From Pseudomonas furukawaii (GTDB lineage Bacteria; Pseudomonadota; Gammaproteobacteria; Pseudomonadales; Pseudomonadaceae), in assembly GCF_002355475.1 (NCBI RefSeq), contig NZ_AP014862.1, positions 3,658,001-3,722,000 of the forward strand: 64,000 nucleotides of DNA, in the 5' to 3' direction. A model generated the notes under the pieces. It worked only from the letters and a program-made list of their open reading frames with translations. It was not told where the DNA came from and searched no databases. The translations under genes were made by a program, and so were the position numbers. Shown one piece after another: positions 41,830 to 51,389 of the stretch (its first letter is position 1; each line of letters begins with the position of its first letter).

Positions 41830-41860
41830 CAGAAAACCGGCCCTTGGCCGGTTTTCTGTT
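41830..41860. terminator. bidirectional terminator between ppnP and murB
   Basis: A perfect 13-bp stem (41830-41842 with 41846-41858) built on AGAAAACCGGCC has a three-base loop. T-rich sequence follows on both strands, so it ends both converging genes. Confidence 0.9.
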
Positions 41861-41868
41861 TCTGGGGC

Positions 41869-42888
41869 TCAGATCAGGTTCGGTTCCATCTCCAGCGTCA
41901 CCCCGAACTTCGCCGCGATGTCCGCCTGGATGCGTCGAGCCAGCCCCTGGAGCTCCAGGCCGCTGGCATTGCCATAGTTCACCAGCACCAGCGCCTGATG
42001 CCGATGCACCCCGGCATCGCCCTCGCGGAAGCCTTTCCAGCCGGCGCGCTCGATCAGCCAGCCGGCGGCCAGCTTCACCTGGCCATCGGCCTGGGGATAG
42101 CCCACCAGGTCCGAATGCTCGGCACGTAGCCTCCCGGCCAATTCGGCACTGACCACCGGGTTCTTGAAGAAACTGCCGGCATTGCCCAGCTGCGCCGGAT
42201 CGGGCAGCTTTTCGCTGCGGATGGCACAGATGGCGCGACTGACATCCCGGGGAGTCGGCACCTCGATGCCCTCGGCCTGCAAGCGCTGGCGCACAGGACC
42301 GTAGTCCAGGTGCAGCCGGGTCCGGCGGCCCAGTTTGAAACGCACACGCAGGATCACCCAGCGACCGGGCTCCTGCTTGAACAGGCTGTCGCGATAGGCG
42401 AAGCGACAGGCCGCCAGGTCGAATTCCCGCAGTTCGCCGGTGCGGCGATCCAGTGCCGTCAGGCCGGCGAACACGTCCTTGATCTCGACGCCGTAGGCCC
42501 CGATGTTCTGCATCGGCGCGGCGCCAACAGTGCCGGGGATCAGGCTGAGGTTCTCCAGGCCACCGAAGCCCTGCTCCAGGGTCCAGAGCACGAAGGGGTG
42601 CCAGGGCTCGCCGGCCTCGGCCTCCACCAGGACATCGACGCCGTCGTCGGCCAGGACACGAATGCCCCGACTGGCCATGCGCAATACCAGGGCCTCCACG
42701 TCAGCGGTCAGCAGCAGGTTGCTACCGCCGCCGATGACCAGGAGTGGATGGTTCAGCCGTTCCGCCTGGGCGATGCCCTCGCGGACCTCGCCATCGTCGT
42801 GGGCCTCCACGAACCAGCGCGCACGCACATCGACGCCGAAGGTGTTGAAGGGCTTGAGGGACAGGTTCTCCCGAACGACCAGGCTCAC
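41869..42888 (-). CDS. murB: UDP-N-acetylmuramate dehydrogenase
   Basis: MurB reduces UDP-GlcNAc-enolpyruvate to UDP-MurNAc, a committed peptidoglycan step. The 339-residue type I protein begins with NLSLKPFNTFGVDVRA and has the FAD site VIGGGSNLLL, NIGAYGVEI and the Ser-containing GNAGSFFKNPV motif. It overlaps the phosphatase stop by four bases and is last in the envelope cluster. Confidence 0.96.
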   Translation of the reverse strand: MSLVVRENLSLKPFNTFGVDVRARWFVEAHDDGEVREGIAQAERLNHPLLVIGGGSNLLLTADVEALVLRMASRGIRVLADDGVDVLVEAEAGEPWHPFVLWTLEQGFGGLENLSLIPGTVGAAPMQNIGAYGVEIKDVFAGLTALDRRTGELREFDLAACRFAYRDSLFKQEPGRWVILRVRFKLGRRTRLHLDYGPVRQRLQAEGIEVPTPRDVSRAICAIRSEKLPDPAQLGNAGSFFKNPVVSAELAGRLRAEHSDLVGYPQADGQVKLAAGWLIERAGWKGFREGDAGVHRHQALVLVNYGNASGLELQGLARRIQADIAAKFGVTLEMEPNLI

Positions 42889-43349
42889 AGGCGCCCCTTG
42901 ATCTCGAGGATCAGCGCATCGCAGGCCTGCTCCACCAGGTCGAGTACCTGCTCGAAGCCATCCTCACCGCCGTAATAGGGATCAGGTACCTCATCCAGGG
43001 CCAGCGCATAGCGACGCAGGAACAGGTCCAGCTCCGCCCCACCCTTGCCCGACTGCAAGCCCCGCAGGTTGGCCAGGTTGCTCTCGTCCATAGCCAGGAT
43101 CAGGTCGAAGCGGGCAAAGTCATCGGTCGCCACCTGGCGGGCGCGTAGCATCGACAGGTCGTAACCCCGTCTCTGGGCGGCGACGCGGGTGCGCGCATCC
43201 GGGGCCTTGCCCACATGCCAGTCACCAGTACCGGCGGAGTCCACTTGTACCTGGTGCTCCAACCCCGCCTCACGGAGCTTGTGCCGCATCACCCCCTCGG
43301 CGGTGGGCGAACGGCAGATGTTGCCGAGACAGACGAAAAGGATGCGCAT
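42885..43349 (-). CDS. low-molecular-weight protein tyrosine phosphatase
   Basis: This 154-residue phosphatase has the P-loop VCLGNICRSPTAEG (C-x5-R) at its N-terminus and the general-acid Asp in DEVPDPYYGG near the C-terminus. Such enzymes remove phosphate from tyrosine kinases of polysaccharide export or from other proteins. It lies between kdsB and murB with one-base and four-base overlaps, so all three genes are coupled. Confidence 0.93.
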   Translation of the reverse strand: MRILFVCLGNICRSPTAEGVMRHKLREAGLEHQVQVDSAGTGDWHVGKAPDARTRVAAQRRGYDLSMLRARQVATDDFARFDLILAMDESNLANLRGLQSGKGGAELDLFLRRYALALDEVPDPYYGGEDGFEQVLDLVEQACDALILEIKGRL

Positions 43350-44113
43350 CAGGCCCCCAGCAGGCGCCGCACGCGCTCCAGGTCTTCCGGGGTGTCGACA
43401 CCGGCGGGCGGTGCTTCGACGGCATCGGCCACATGGATGCGCACGCCATGCCAGAGCGCCCGGAGCTGCTCCAGGCTTTCGGTGTTCTCCAGCCAGCAGG
43501 GACCCCAGGCGACGAAATCGTGGAGGAAGCCGGCGCGGTAGGCATAGATGCCGATGTGGCGGCGATAGGGAACGCCCTCGGGCAACCGGTCGGGCGACGC
43601 GGCGAAGGCGTCCCGGGCCCAGGGCAAGGTGGCGCGGCTGAAGGTCAGGGCCAGGCCGTTGAGGTCGGCCACCACCTTCACCACGTTGGGATTGAACAGG
43701 GCCTGGACGTCCTCGATGGGTTCGGACAGGGTGGCGATGCCGGCTTCCGGGTGCGCCGCCAGGTTGGCCGCCACCTGATCGATGATGGACGGCGGGACCA
43801 GCGGCTCATCGCCCTGCACATTGACCACGATGGCGTCGCTGGCGAGGCCCAGTTGGCTGGCCACTTCGGCCAGACGGTCGGTGCCGGAGTTGTGGTCGGC
43901 ACGGGTCAGCAGCACCTCGGCGCCGAACCCCTGGCAGGCCTCGACGATCCGCGGATCATCGGTGGCCACCACCACACGCTGGGCGGCACTGCGGCGCGCC
44001 TGCTCCCAGACGCGCTGGACCATCGGCTTGCCGGCGATATCCTGCAGCGGCTTGCCGGGCAGGCGGGTGGACGCGTAGCGGGCGGGAATGACGACGGTGA
44101 AGGCCTGGCTCAT
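43349..44113 (-). CDS. kdsB: 3-deoxy-manno-octulosonate (KDO) cytidylyltransferase
   Basis: KdsB makes CMP-KDO for the LPS inner core. The 254-residue nucleotidyltransferase begins with [19 protein letters not shown], has [12 protein letters not shown] with the metal-binding Asp, and [15 protein letters not shown]. It shares one base with the phosphatase start and overlaps the Trm112-like gene by four bases. Confidence 0.96.
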   Translation of the reverse strand: MSQAFTVVIPARYASTRLPGKPLQDIAGKPMVQRVWEQARRSAAQRVVVATDDPRIVEACQGFGAEVLLTRADHNSGTDRLAEVASQLGLASDAIVVNVQGDEPLVPPSIIDQVAANLAAHPEAGIATLSEPIEDVQALFNPNVVKVVADLNGLALTFSRATLPWARDAFAASPDRLPEGVPYRRHIGIYAYRAGFLHDFVAWGPCWLENTESLEQLRALWHGVRIHVADAVEAPPAGVDTPEDLERVRRLLGA

Positions 44114-44295
44114 TTGTCCAGCCGCTCATCGACCGTCAGGGTGCGGGCCTCGCCCTCCAGCATCACCGGAATGCCATCGCGCACCGGAAAGGCCAGGGCG
44201 TCGGCCTTGCAAATCAGTTCGCTCTTGTCGTCGGCCAGTTTCAACGGCCCCTTGCACAGGGGGCAGGCGAGGATGTCGAGGAGTTTCGGGTCCAT
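44110..44295 (-). CDS. Trm112-like (UPF0434/YcaR) protein
   Basis: This 61-residue protein has [18 protein letters not shown], with a C-x2-C zinc-type pair and a third Cys in [21 protein letters not shown], as in Trm112/YcaR proteins. In other organisms Trm112 activates methyltransferases; in this locus, between lpxK and kdsB, its role is unknown. The start at 44295 begins the conserved sequence; an upstream ATG at 44328 gives unconserved residues. Confidence 0.9.
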   Translation of the reverse strand: MDPKLLDILACPLCKGPLKLADDKSELICKADALAFPVRDGIPVMLEGEARTLTVDERLDK

Positions 44296-44332
44296 GGGGA
44301 AATCCTTGAGTGCAGCCAGGGGCCGCATGAGA

Positions 44333-45337
44333 TTAAGGGCGATTCGGCAGCAGACGGGCCAATTGCTCGTCGAACCAGGCGACGAACGCCCGGGACGGCT
44401 GGGCGTCCACCGTCAGGTACCACCAGTCGGTCGCCGCAAAGGTCCGGCACTTCACCGCATCCTTCTCGGTCATCAGCAAGGGCAGCGAGGGCTGGAAGTC
44501 CAGGGCCTCGCGACTGTAGACCGCGTGGTCGGCGAAGGGGTGCGGAATCGGGCGCCAGTGTAGCGCCTCCAGGGTCCTGAAGAAACGCTGGGGGTTGCCG
44601 ATGCCGGCCACCGCGTGGACGCTCTGGCCCGGCGGGAAATGCGTCAGGGCGGCACGCTGCCCGGTCTGGATATTCACCAGGGCGCCCGGCACCAGACGGA
44701 AGGCGAACCCCTCGGCGCCATCCGCTTCGGCGCCGTTGCGCAGGACCGCCCCAACCGACTCCAGCCGCTCCGGCGGCTCGCGTAGCGGGCCGGCCGGCAG
44801 GCAGCGACGATTGCCCAGCCCACGGGCGGCATCGATCAGTACCAGTTCCAGATCGCGCCCCAGGCGGTAATGTTGCAGGCCATCGTCACTGAGGATCAGA
44901 TCCAGTTGCTCCTGCTCCAGCAAGGCACGCACGGCACGGGAGCGATCGGGATCGATCACCAGCGGCACGCCGCTGCGCTGGACGATCAGCAGAGGCTCAT
45001 CCCCCGCCTGCGCCGCGTCCTGGTCGGCCCGGACTCGCCAGGGCAGACGGGGCGGCTTGGCGCCGTAGCCGCGACTGACCACGCCGACGCGCAACCCACG
45101 CGCACGGCAATGCTCGATGAGCCAGAGGATCATGGGCGTCTTGCCAGTGCCACCCACGGTGATGTTGCCAACGACTATCAGCGGCACCGGCGGCCGATAG
45201 CTGGCACTGCGCCCGGAAAGGTAGGCCTCGCGCTTGCCGCGAGCCACACGCCGGTAGATCCACTCCAGGGGAGCGAGCAGGCCCAGCGCCGGGTGCCCCC
45301 GGTACCAGGCGTCCAGCAGGCGGTCGGAGAACGCCAT
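44333..45337 (-). CDS. lpxK: tetraacyldisaccharide 4'-kinase
   Basis: LpxK phosphorylates the lipid A disaccharide precursor at the 4' position, at the inner face of the inner membrane. The 334-residue protein has an N-terminal amphipathic segment, the P-loop [18 protein letters not shown] and the family motif [16 protein letters not shown]. It shares one base with exbD and precedes the Trm112-like gene by 37 bases. Confidence 0.96.
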   Translation of the reverse strand: MAFSDRLLDAWYRGHPALGLLAPLEWIYRRVARGKREAYLSGRSASYRPPVPLIVVGNITVGGTGKTPMILWLIEHCRARGLRVGVVSRGYGAKPPRLPWRVRADQDAAQAGDEPLLIVQRSGVPLVIDPDRSRAVRALLEQEQLDLILSDDGLQHYRLGRDLELVLIDAARGLGNRRCLPAGPLREPPERLESVGAVLRNGAEADGAEGFAFRLVPGALVNIQTGQRAALTHFPPGQSVHAVAGIGNPQRFFRTLEALHWRPIPHPFADHAVYSREALDFQPSLPLLMTEKDAVKCRTFAATDWWYLTVDAQPSRAFVAWFDEQLARLLPNRP

Positions 45338-45783
45338 CAGGGTTGCTTGGCCGCGTCGGCGTCTACCGTGGTCATGCGCAGATGGCTGAAGCCCAGCTTG
45401 CCGGCCGCGTCCATGGCGGTGACCACCGACTGGTGGGAGGTGCGGGCGTCGGCGGTAATGACCAGGGGCAGGCTGTTGTCACCCTCGGATTCCCGCCCCA
45501 GGGCGGCGATCAGGGTCGCCAGGTCATTCTTCACCAGGTCCTGGCCATTGAGGGCGTACTGGCCGTCGGCGCCGATGGAAAGCTCCAGGGTCTTGAGCTG
45601 CGTCTCTTCCGGCGGCGTGCCGCTGACGGCCTCGGGCAGTTCGATCTTCAGCTGGCTGGGTTTGGTGAAGGTGGTAGTGACCACGAAGAACAGCAGCAGC
45701 ACGAAGATCACGTCGATCAGGGACGTGAGGTTGAGGAAGACTTCCTCGCGGGCGACGTTGCCCGCCCGACGGCGAAACTTCAC
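45337..45783 (-). CDS. exbD: ExbD/TolR family biopolymer transport protein
   Basis: This 148-residue protein has one N-terminal helix, [21 protein letters not shown], with the Asp that carries protons in ExbD/TolR. A periplasmic domain follows. With ExbB it forms a proton-driven motor. There is no tonB or tolA next to it, and the partner is unclear; location in an LPS cluster is conserved in Pseudomonas. It overlaps exbB by four bases and lpxK by one. Confidence 0.9.
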   Translation of the reverse strand: MKFRRRAGNVAREEVFLNLTSLIDVIFVLLLFFVVTTTFTKPSQLKIELPEAVSGTPPEETQLKTLELSIGADGQYALNGQDLVKNDLATLIAALGRESEGDNSLPLVITADARTSHQSVVTAMDAAGKLGFSHLRMTTVDADAAKQP

Positions 45784-46415
45784 GCTTTGGCTACCTCCGC
45801 GAAGTCCACCTCGCGATCGCCCTGCACCACCTCCACCAGCTTGATCGCCTCCTGCTCCATGGCCACCACCAGTTCGTCCACGCGACGCAGCAGGTAGCGA
45901 TGGAAGAACACGGCCGGAATGGCGACGATCAGGCCCGCAGCCGTCGTCACCAGCGCCTTCGCGATGCCACCGGCGAGGATCGGCGCGTTGGCCATGCCAT
46001 TTTCCATGAAGCCACTGAAGATCTCGATCATGCCGAACACCGTTCCCAGGAGCCCCAGCAGCGGCGCCATGGCAGCGATGGTGCCAAGGGCATTGAGGTA
46101 GCGCTCCAGCTCATGGATCACGCGGCCTGCAGCCTCCTCGATGCACTCTTTCATGATCTCGCGACCGTGCTTGGAGTTGGCCAGTCCGGCGGCGAGCACC
46201 TCACCCAGGGGCGAGGACGCTCGCAGCTCCTTGAGCTTCTGGGCATTGAGCTGCTTGTCCTTGATCTGTCGCCAGACCTGACCCAGCAGATGGGGCGGAG
46301 AAACCCGGCTGATGCGCAGGGTCCACAGGCGTTCAGCGATGATCGCGGTGGCGGCGACGGAACAGAGAATGATCGGCAGCATCATCCAGCCACCGGCTTT
46401 GACCAACTCCCACAC
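45780..46415 (-). CDS. exbB: ExbB/TolQ/MotA family proton channel protein
   Basis: This 211-residue protein has three membrane helices and the family core TIAAMAPLLGLLGTVFGMIEIF, with ILAGGIAKALVTTAAGLIVAIPA. The start is a GTG at 46415, eight to nine bases after AAGGGGA; the upstream frame to 46448 is not conserved. With ExbD it forms an energy-transducing motor whose outer-membrane client is not evident here. Confidence 0.92.
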   Translation of the reverse strand: MWELVKAGGWMMLPIILCSVAATAIIAERLWTLRISRVSPPHLLGQVWRQIKDKQLNAQKLKELRASSPLGEVLAAGLANSKHGREIMKECIEEAAGRVIHELERYLNALGTIAAMAPLLGLLGTVFGMIEIFSGFMENGMANAPILAGGIAKALVTTAAGLIVAIPAVFFHRYLLRRVDELVVAMEQEAIKLVEVVQGDREVDFAEVAKA

Positions 46416-46487
46416 GGTAGGAAATCCCCTTCGGAAAAGTGGCGCCACTCTAGCATAGGGTCGGGCCCTCGCCGACCGTCGCGGTTC

Positions 46488-48725
46488 TCATTTTTCCCTC
46501 CAGAACACCGGCACTTCACGCGCGCCCCGGGCCGGGCCGAAACCACCCAGGCGCAGCCCCACGGCGCCCTCCTCCGCCGTATCGTGGATTCGGGCAGGCA
46601 GCCCCCGGATCCGCGATAGGACCCGCGGATGCGGATGGCCATAAGGATTGAGATGCCCGCGGGAGATTAGCACCCCTTCCGGCGCCACCCGACGCAGGAA
46701 GAACCCGGTCGACGAAGTGCGGCTACCGTGGTGCCCGGCCACCAGCCAGCGCGAGGAAAGGGGCTGTCCACTGGCGATCCACGCCGCTTCGCCGCGAGCG
46801 CCCAGGTCACCGGTGAGCAGCAGGCGTTCGCCGCCGGCCTCCACCGTCAGGACGCAGGATCTGTCATTGCTGTCGTCGGCGTGCGCCCAGTGCCAGGTGC
46901 GAAAGCTCACGCCATCCCAACGCCACTGCTCTCCCGCCTGACAGGGTTCGGCGAGCCGCCCGACGTCCAGCCTGCCCGGTTCGCCGCTGACCAGCCGATC
47001 GACCTTCAGGCCGCGCATGACGGCGGGTGCGCCGCCGGCGTGATCGTTATCGGCATGGCTGACCAGCAACAGGTCCAGGCGGTCCAGGCCGAGGCTGCGC
47101 AGCGTCGGCACCACGACCCGCTCACCCAGGTCGAAGTCACCGCGACGGGCGCCGGCATCGTAGAGCAGCGCGTGATGACGGGTACGGACCAGCACTGAAA
47201 GCCCCTGCCCCACGTCGAGCATCAGGATATCCGCCTGCCCCGTCGGCGGGCGCTCCAGGGGCGGCAGCAGCACCGGCAGCATCAGCGCCAACCCCAGCCC
47301 GCGGAACGGCAACCCGGCGGGCGCGATCAGCAACAGCGCCCCCAGGGCACCCAGCAGCCAGGCCCACGGGGGCGGCTGGGGTGCAACCCATGCCGGCACT
47401 TGTCGCGACAGGCAGTCGAGCACCTGGAACAGCAGCTCCAATGCGTACCCCGCCAGCCAGAGCAGGCCTTCGCCCAGCCCCGGGACCGGCAACAGCAGGG
47501 TGCCTAGCAGGGCCGGCGGCAGCACTACCAGGCTCACCCAAGGCACCGCCAGCAGGTTCGCCAGGGGACCGCTCAAACTGATGGGCAACGCCAGCGCCAG
47601 CATCAGTGGCGCCAGGCCAAGCCCCATCACCCATTGCGCACGCCACCAGGTAACCCACCAGCGCCAGGCGCCGAGGCGGCCGGCGAACGCCAGCACCAGC
47701 AGGGCAACAGAGCCGAAGGACAACCAGAAGCCCGGCTGCAGCACCACCAGCGGCTCCGCCAGCAGCACCGTGCAGAGCGCCCCCAACAGCGGAACGAACA
47801 GGCCCAGGTGGCGGAAGCGAAGTCGCCAGACCAGCACCACGGCGAGCATCAGGCAGGCCCGCTGTACCGGTACATCGAACCCCGCCAACAACCCGTAACC
47901 CAGCCCTCCGGCAAAGGCCAGCCCGCAGGCCCAGGGCAACCAGGGCAGGCGGCCCGGCCAGAGCCCCAACCGGGCCAACAGCGCCACCAGGCCATAAAGC
48001 ACCCCGGCGAACAGACTGATGTGCTGTCCCGAAATGACCATCAAGTGAGTGGTGCCGGTGTCTTGCAGCAGCCGCCAATCCGCGACCGACAAACCGCTTC
48101 CGTCACCCAGCACCAGCGCGGCGAGACCGCCGGCTCGCCCACCGGCGTCCTCGGCTAACAGCCGAAGACGCAGGCCATCGCGCCAGGCCGAGGGGCCGGC
48201 GGCGACCCGCAGGCGCTCGCCGGCCTTCACCGCGCCGGTCGCCCCGATGCGCCGCGCCAGCAACCACGCCTCATGGTCGAAGGTGCCTGGATTCACCAGG
48301 CCATGGGGGCGCTTGAGTTTGACCGCCAGGCGCCAGCGCTCCCCCGCGCGCACCATTGGCGCACCGTGCCAGGACAGGCGCAGCCGTGTGGGCAGCTCCG
48401 CGCGCGGCGAGCGTACGTCCTCCAGCTCGAATCGGGTCACCCCCTCGGCGACGGCCGGAAGCCCTGCGACCTGCCCCTCCAGCCAGCGGATCTCGCCGTC
48501 CAGGGCCGGATCGAGGCGATCGTCCAGCGCAATCCGGGCGCCGATGCAGGCCCAGGCCAGCCCCAGCAGGAACAGGCCCAATGGCCACAGACGGCCGCGC
48601 AGCAGAATCAGGCCCAGGAGGGCTTGCAACAACAGGGTCCCGGCCGCGGGCAGCGCCGGCATCCAGCGCAACGCGAGCATGCCGCTGGCCAGCGCCAGCA
48701 GTCCCCATGAAACGGGCATCGCCAT
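46488..48725 (-). CDS. comEC: ComEC/Rec2 DNA uptake channel protein
   Basis: This 745-residue membrane protein contains an N-terminal OB-type DUF4131 region. A multi-helix competence domain follows (GTTHLMVISGQHISLFAG is its signature). A C-terminal metallo-beta-lactamase-like domain carries LLVSHADNDHAGG and VAGHHGSRTSS. ComEC carries single-stranded DNA across the inner membrane during natural transformation. All parts are intact; whether the strain is competent needs the pilus genes, which are elsewhere. Confidence 0.93.
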   Translation of the reverse strand: MAMPVSWGLLALASGMLALRWMPALPAAGTLLLQALLGLILLRGRLWPLGLFLLGLAWACIGARIALDDRLDPALDGEIRWLEGQVAGLPAVAEGVTRFELEDVRSPRAELPTRLRLSWHGAPMVRAGERWRLAVKLKRPHGLVNPGTFDHEAWLLARRIGATGAVKAGERLRVAAGPSAWRDGLRLRLLAEDAGGRAGGLAALVLGDGSGLSVADWRLLQDTGTTHLMVISGQHISLFAGVLYGLVALLARLGLWPGRLPWLPWACGLAFAGGLGYGLLAGFDVPVQRACLMLAVVLVWRLRFRHLGLFVPLLGALCTVLLAEPLVVLQPGFWLSFGSVALLVLAFAGRLGAWRWWVTWWRAQWVMGLGLAPLMLALALPISLSGPLANLLAVPWVSLVVLPPALLGTLLLPVPGLGEGLLWLAGYALELLFQVLDCLSRQVPAWVAPQPPPWAWLLGALGALLLIAPAGLPFRGLGLALMLPVLLPPLERPPTGQADILMLDVGQGLSVLVRTRHHALLYDAGARRGDFDLGERVVVPTLRSLGLDRLDLLLVSHADNDHAGGAPAVMRGLKVDRLVSGEPGRLDVGRLAEPCQAGEQWRWDGVSFRTWHWAHADDSNDRSCVLTVEAGGERLLLTGDLGARGEAAWIASGQPLSSRWLVAGHHGSRTSSTGFFLRRVAPEGVLISRGHLNPYGHPHPRVLSRIRGLPARIHDTAEEGAVGLRLGGFGPARGAREVPVFWREK

Positions 48726-48885
48726 TTCCTTCCCTGGTCGGGGTGCCGATGCCGCATCCAGCGGACCGGGCGGGCAGGCCTGTACAGCCGCCGAGCACCC
48801 CGTTAATTTGCCGACACAAACTCAATCGGCGATGTCATTTTTCGCTGTGCATAATACCGGCGCTTTTGCCCGCCAGAGACCGTCC

Positions 48886-49413
48886 ATGCCGCGTCGCATC
48901 TTCAAACGCTACATGCCGAATCCGGACACCATCCGGGACCACAAGTCCCTGCGGTTTCTCGGCACCCTCATGCACGACCCCAACCTCTGGCACCTGAACC
49001 GCCACTCGGTGGCGCGGGCCATGGCCATGGGCCTGTTCGCCGCCTTCGTCCCCATCCCCATGCAGATGCTGCTGGCCGCCGGCCTGGCGGTCATGGTCAG
49101 AGCCAACCTGCCCATCTCGGTGGGCCTCGTCTGGCTGACCAACCCCATCACCATGCCACCGGTGTTCTACTGCACCTACAAGGTGGGGGCCTGGATCATG
49201 CAGATCGCTCCGCGCCCGCTGCCGGATGAACTGACCTTCTCCTGGATCACCCAGGAGCTTTCCTCCATGTGGCAGCCCTTTCTCCTAGGCTCCCTGCTCT
49301 GTGGCGTACTGGTGGGGGCACTGGGATACATGCTCACCATGCTCTACTGGCGCTGGTGGGTCGGCCACAGCTGGCGCAAGCGCCAGAAGGCGCGCCGGGA
49401 AGCCAACGACTGA
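48886..49413 (+). CDS. DUF2062 family membrane protein
   Basis: This 175-residue protein has the family features HDPNLWHLNRHSVARAMAMG, FAAFVPIPMQMLLAA and WLTNPITMPPVFY, with two or three membrane helices. The DUF2062 region also occurs fused to glycosyltransferases, but here it is alone and of unknown function. The ATG at 48886 begins the conserved sequence. It is divergent from comEC and ends in a bidirectional terminator. Confidence 0.87.
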   Translation: MPRRIFKRYMPNPDTIRDHKSLRFLGTLMHDPNLWHLNRHSVARAMAMGLFAAFVPIPMQMLLAAGLAVMVRANLPISVGLVWLTNPITMPPVFYCTYKVGAWIMQIAPRPLPDELTFSWITQELSSMWQPFLLGSLLCGVLVGALGYMLTMLYWRWWVGHSWRKRQKARREAND

Positions 49414-49417
49414 AATG

Positions 49418-49446
49418 AAAACGCCGCATCGAATGCGGCGTTGTTC
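49418..49446. terminator. bidirectional terminator between DUF2062 gene and lolE
   Basis: A perfect 10-bp stem (AACGCCGCAT at 49420-49429 with ATGCGGCGTT at 49433-49442) has a three-base loop. TTTTC follows it on the minus strand and TTGTTC on the plus strand. Confidence 0.8.
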
Positions 49447-49459
49447 ATTGGCCCAGTCC

Positions 49460-50704
49460 TCACTCGTAGCGCAATGCCTCGGCCGGCTGGGTCTGCGCAG
49501 CCCGCCAGGCGGGATAGAGGGTTGCCAGGAAACTGAGCACCAGCGCGGCCGTGCAGATCAGCGCCACATCCCCCAGTTGCAGCTCCGACGGCAGGTAGCT
49601 GACGAAGTAGACGTCGGAGCTGAAGATCTGCCGGCCGCTGGCGCGTTCGAGGGCCGCGATCCACTGGCTGACGTTGAGGGCGGTGACGACGCCCAGCACG
49701 GTGCCGATCAAGGTGCCGATCACGCCGATCACGCTGCCCTGCACCATGAACATCGCCATGATCTGCCGGGGCGTCGCCCCCAAGGTGCGGAGGATGGCGA
49801 TGTCCGCGCGCTTGTCGGCCACCACCATGATCAGGGTCGCGATGATGTTGAAGGCGGCTACCGCCACGATCAGCAGCAACAGCAGGCCGATCATGGTCTT
49901 TTCCATCTTCATGGCGCTGAACAGGCTGCCCTGGGTGTGGGTCCAGTCCTCGGCGCGGTAGCCCTGCCCCAGCTCGGCGGCGATCTGCGCCGACACTTCG
50001 GGCGCGAGGAAGAGGTCCTTCAGGGCAATGCGCACGCTCTGCACCTGGCCCTCCGGCAGACGCAGCACGGCGGAGGCGTCGGCGATGTTGATCAGCGCGA
50101 GCGAGCTGTCCAGCTCGGCGCCCACCTTGAACACGCCCACCACGTTGAAGCGCTGCATGCGCGGGGTGATGCCCCCGGGCGCGCTGCTCAGCTCGGGCAC
50201 GATCAGGGTCAGCTTGTCACCGACATTGAGGCGAAAGCGCCGTGCGGTGATCTCGCCGATCACGATGCCCGACTCGCCGGGACGCAGATCATCCAGGCGC
50301 CCCTGCACCATGTGCTGGCCGATGATGGAAACCTTGGTCTCCTCCTGCGGATCGACGCCATTGATCTGCACCGGCTGCATCATGCCCTTGTAGGAGAGCA
50401 TGCCCTCCAGTTCGGCGAAGGGCACAGCCCCCACCACTTCCGGGTGCTCAAGGGCCGCGTCGGCCACGCGCCGCCAATCGTCCAGCGGCTGCTGGGCGCT
50501 GAGGGTGGCGTGGGACACCATGCCGAGAATGCGCGAGCGCATTTCCTTCTGGAAGCCGTTCATCACCGAAAGCACCACGATCATGGCCAGTACGCCCAGG
50601 GCGAGGCCGATCATCGAGGTCAGGGAAATGAAGGAAATGAAGTGGTTGCGTCGCTTGGCGCGCACGTAGCGCGCGCCGACGAAGACGGCGAGCGGTCTGA
50701 ACAT
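49460..50704 (-). CDS. lolE: lipoprotein-releasing ABC transporter permease, LolE-like
   Basis: This 414-residue permease has four membrane helices in the 1+3 pattern and a large periplasmic domain after helix 1. The start MFRPLAVFVGARYVRAKRRN, the [17 protein letters not shown] coupling helix and the C-terminal [18 protein letters not shown] are family hallmarks. With LolC and LolD it extracts outer-membrane lipoproteins from the inner membrane. It is third in lolCDE, one base after lolD; LolC or LolE naming rests on gene order. Confidence 0.92.
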   Translation of the reverse strand: MFRPLAVFVGARYVRAKRRNHFISFISLTSMIGLALGVLAMIVVLSVMNGFQKEMRSRILGMVSHATLSAQQPLDDWRRVADAALEHPEVVGAVPFAELEGMLSYKGMMQPVQINGVDPQEETKVSIIGQHMVQGRLDDLRPGESGIVIGEITARRFRLNVGDKLTLIVPELSSAPGGITPRMQRFNVVGVFKVGAELDSSLALINIADASAVLRLPEGQVQSVRIALKDLFLAPEVSAQIAAELGQGYRAEDWTHTQGSLFSAMKMEKTMIGLLLLLIVAVAAFNIIATLIMVVADKRADIAILRTLGATPRQIMAMFMVQGSVIGVIGTLIGTVLGVVTALNVSQWIAALERASGRQIFSSDVYFVSYLPSELQLGDVALICTAALVLSFLATLYPAWRAAQTQPAEALRYE

Positions 50705-50705
50705 C

Positions 50706-51389
50706 TCAGGCCACCACCAGCCGGCCGTCTTCCAGCCGCAGCACCCGGTCCATCTGGCGCGCCAGCTGGAGATCGTGGGTCACCACCAGGAACGCGGTCC
50801 GCAGCGATCCGCTGAGCTCCAGCATCAGCTCCTGGATGCCGTGGGCGGTGTGCTGGTCAAGGTTGCCGGTGGGTTCGTCCAGCAGTACCAGCGCCGGGTT
50901 GTTCACCAGCGCGCGGGCAATGGCCACGCGCTGGCGTTCGCCACCGGACAGCTCGGCCGGCTTGTGCCCCAGACGGTGGCCGAGGCCGACCCGCTCCAGC
51001 AGCGCCGTGGCCCGCTGGCGGGCTTCGGGGATCGGCGTGCGGCCGATCAGCAGCGGCATGCAAACGTTCTCCAGGGCAGTGAACTCGGGTAACAAGTGGT
51101 GGAACTGGTAGACGAAGCCCAGCGCACGATTGCGCAGCAGTCCACGCGCGGTCTCGCTGAGGGCGGAAAGCTCCTCGCCCGCCAGCCAGACACTGCCGCG
51201 GGTGGGTGTGTCCAGGCCGCCCAGCATGTTCAGCAGCGTGCTCTTGCCGGAACCTGAACTGCCGACGATGGCCACCCGCTCGCCCGGGTGCAGTTCCAGC
51301 TCGACGCCCGCGAGCACGTCGACCGATTGCGGGCCCTCGTCGTAGCTCTTGCCCAGGTTGCGGCAACTCAGGACTGCCTTGTTACTCAT
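50706..51389 (-). CDS. lolD: lipoprotein-releasing ABC transporter ATPase
   Basis: LolD powers lipoprotein release. The 227-residue ATPase has Walker A in [12 protein letters not shown], the Q-loop [15 protein letters not shown], the ABC signature LSGGERQR and Walker [13 protein letters not shown]. The start is the ATG at 51389 ([16 protein letters not shown]), inside the 3' end of lolC, giving an eight-base overlap. Confidence 0.95.
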   Translation of the reverse strand: MSNKAVLSCRNLGKSYDEGPQSVDVLAGVELELHPGERVAIVGSSGSGKSTLLNMLGGLDTPTRGSVWLAGEELSALSETARGLLRNRALGFVYQFHHLLPEFTALENVCMPLLIGRTPIPEARQRATALLERVGLGHRLGHKPAELSGGERQRVAIARALVNNPALVLLDEPTGNLDQHTAHGIQELMLELSGSLRTAFLVVTHDLQLARQMDRVLRLEDGRLVVA

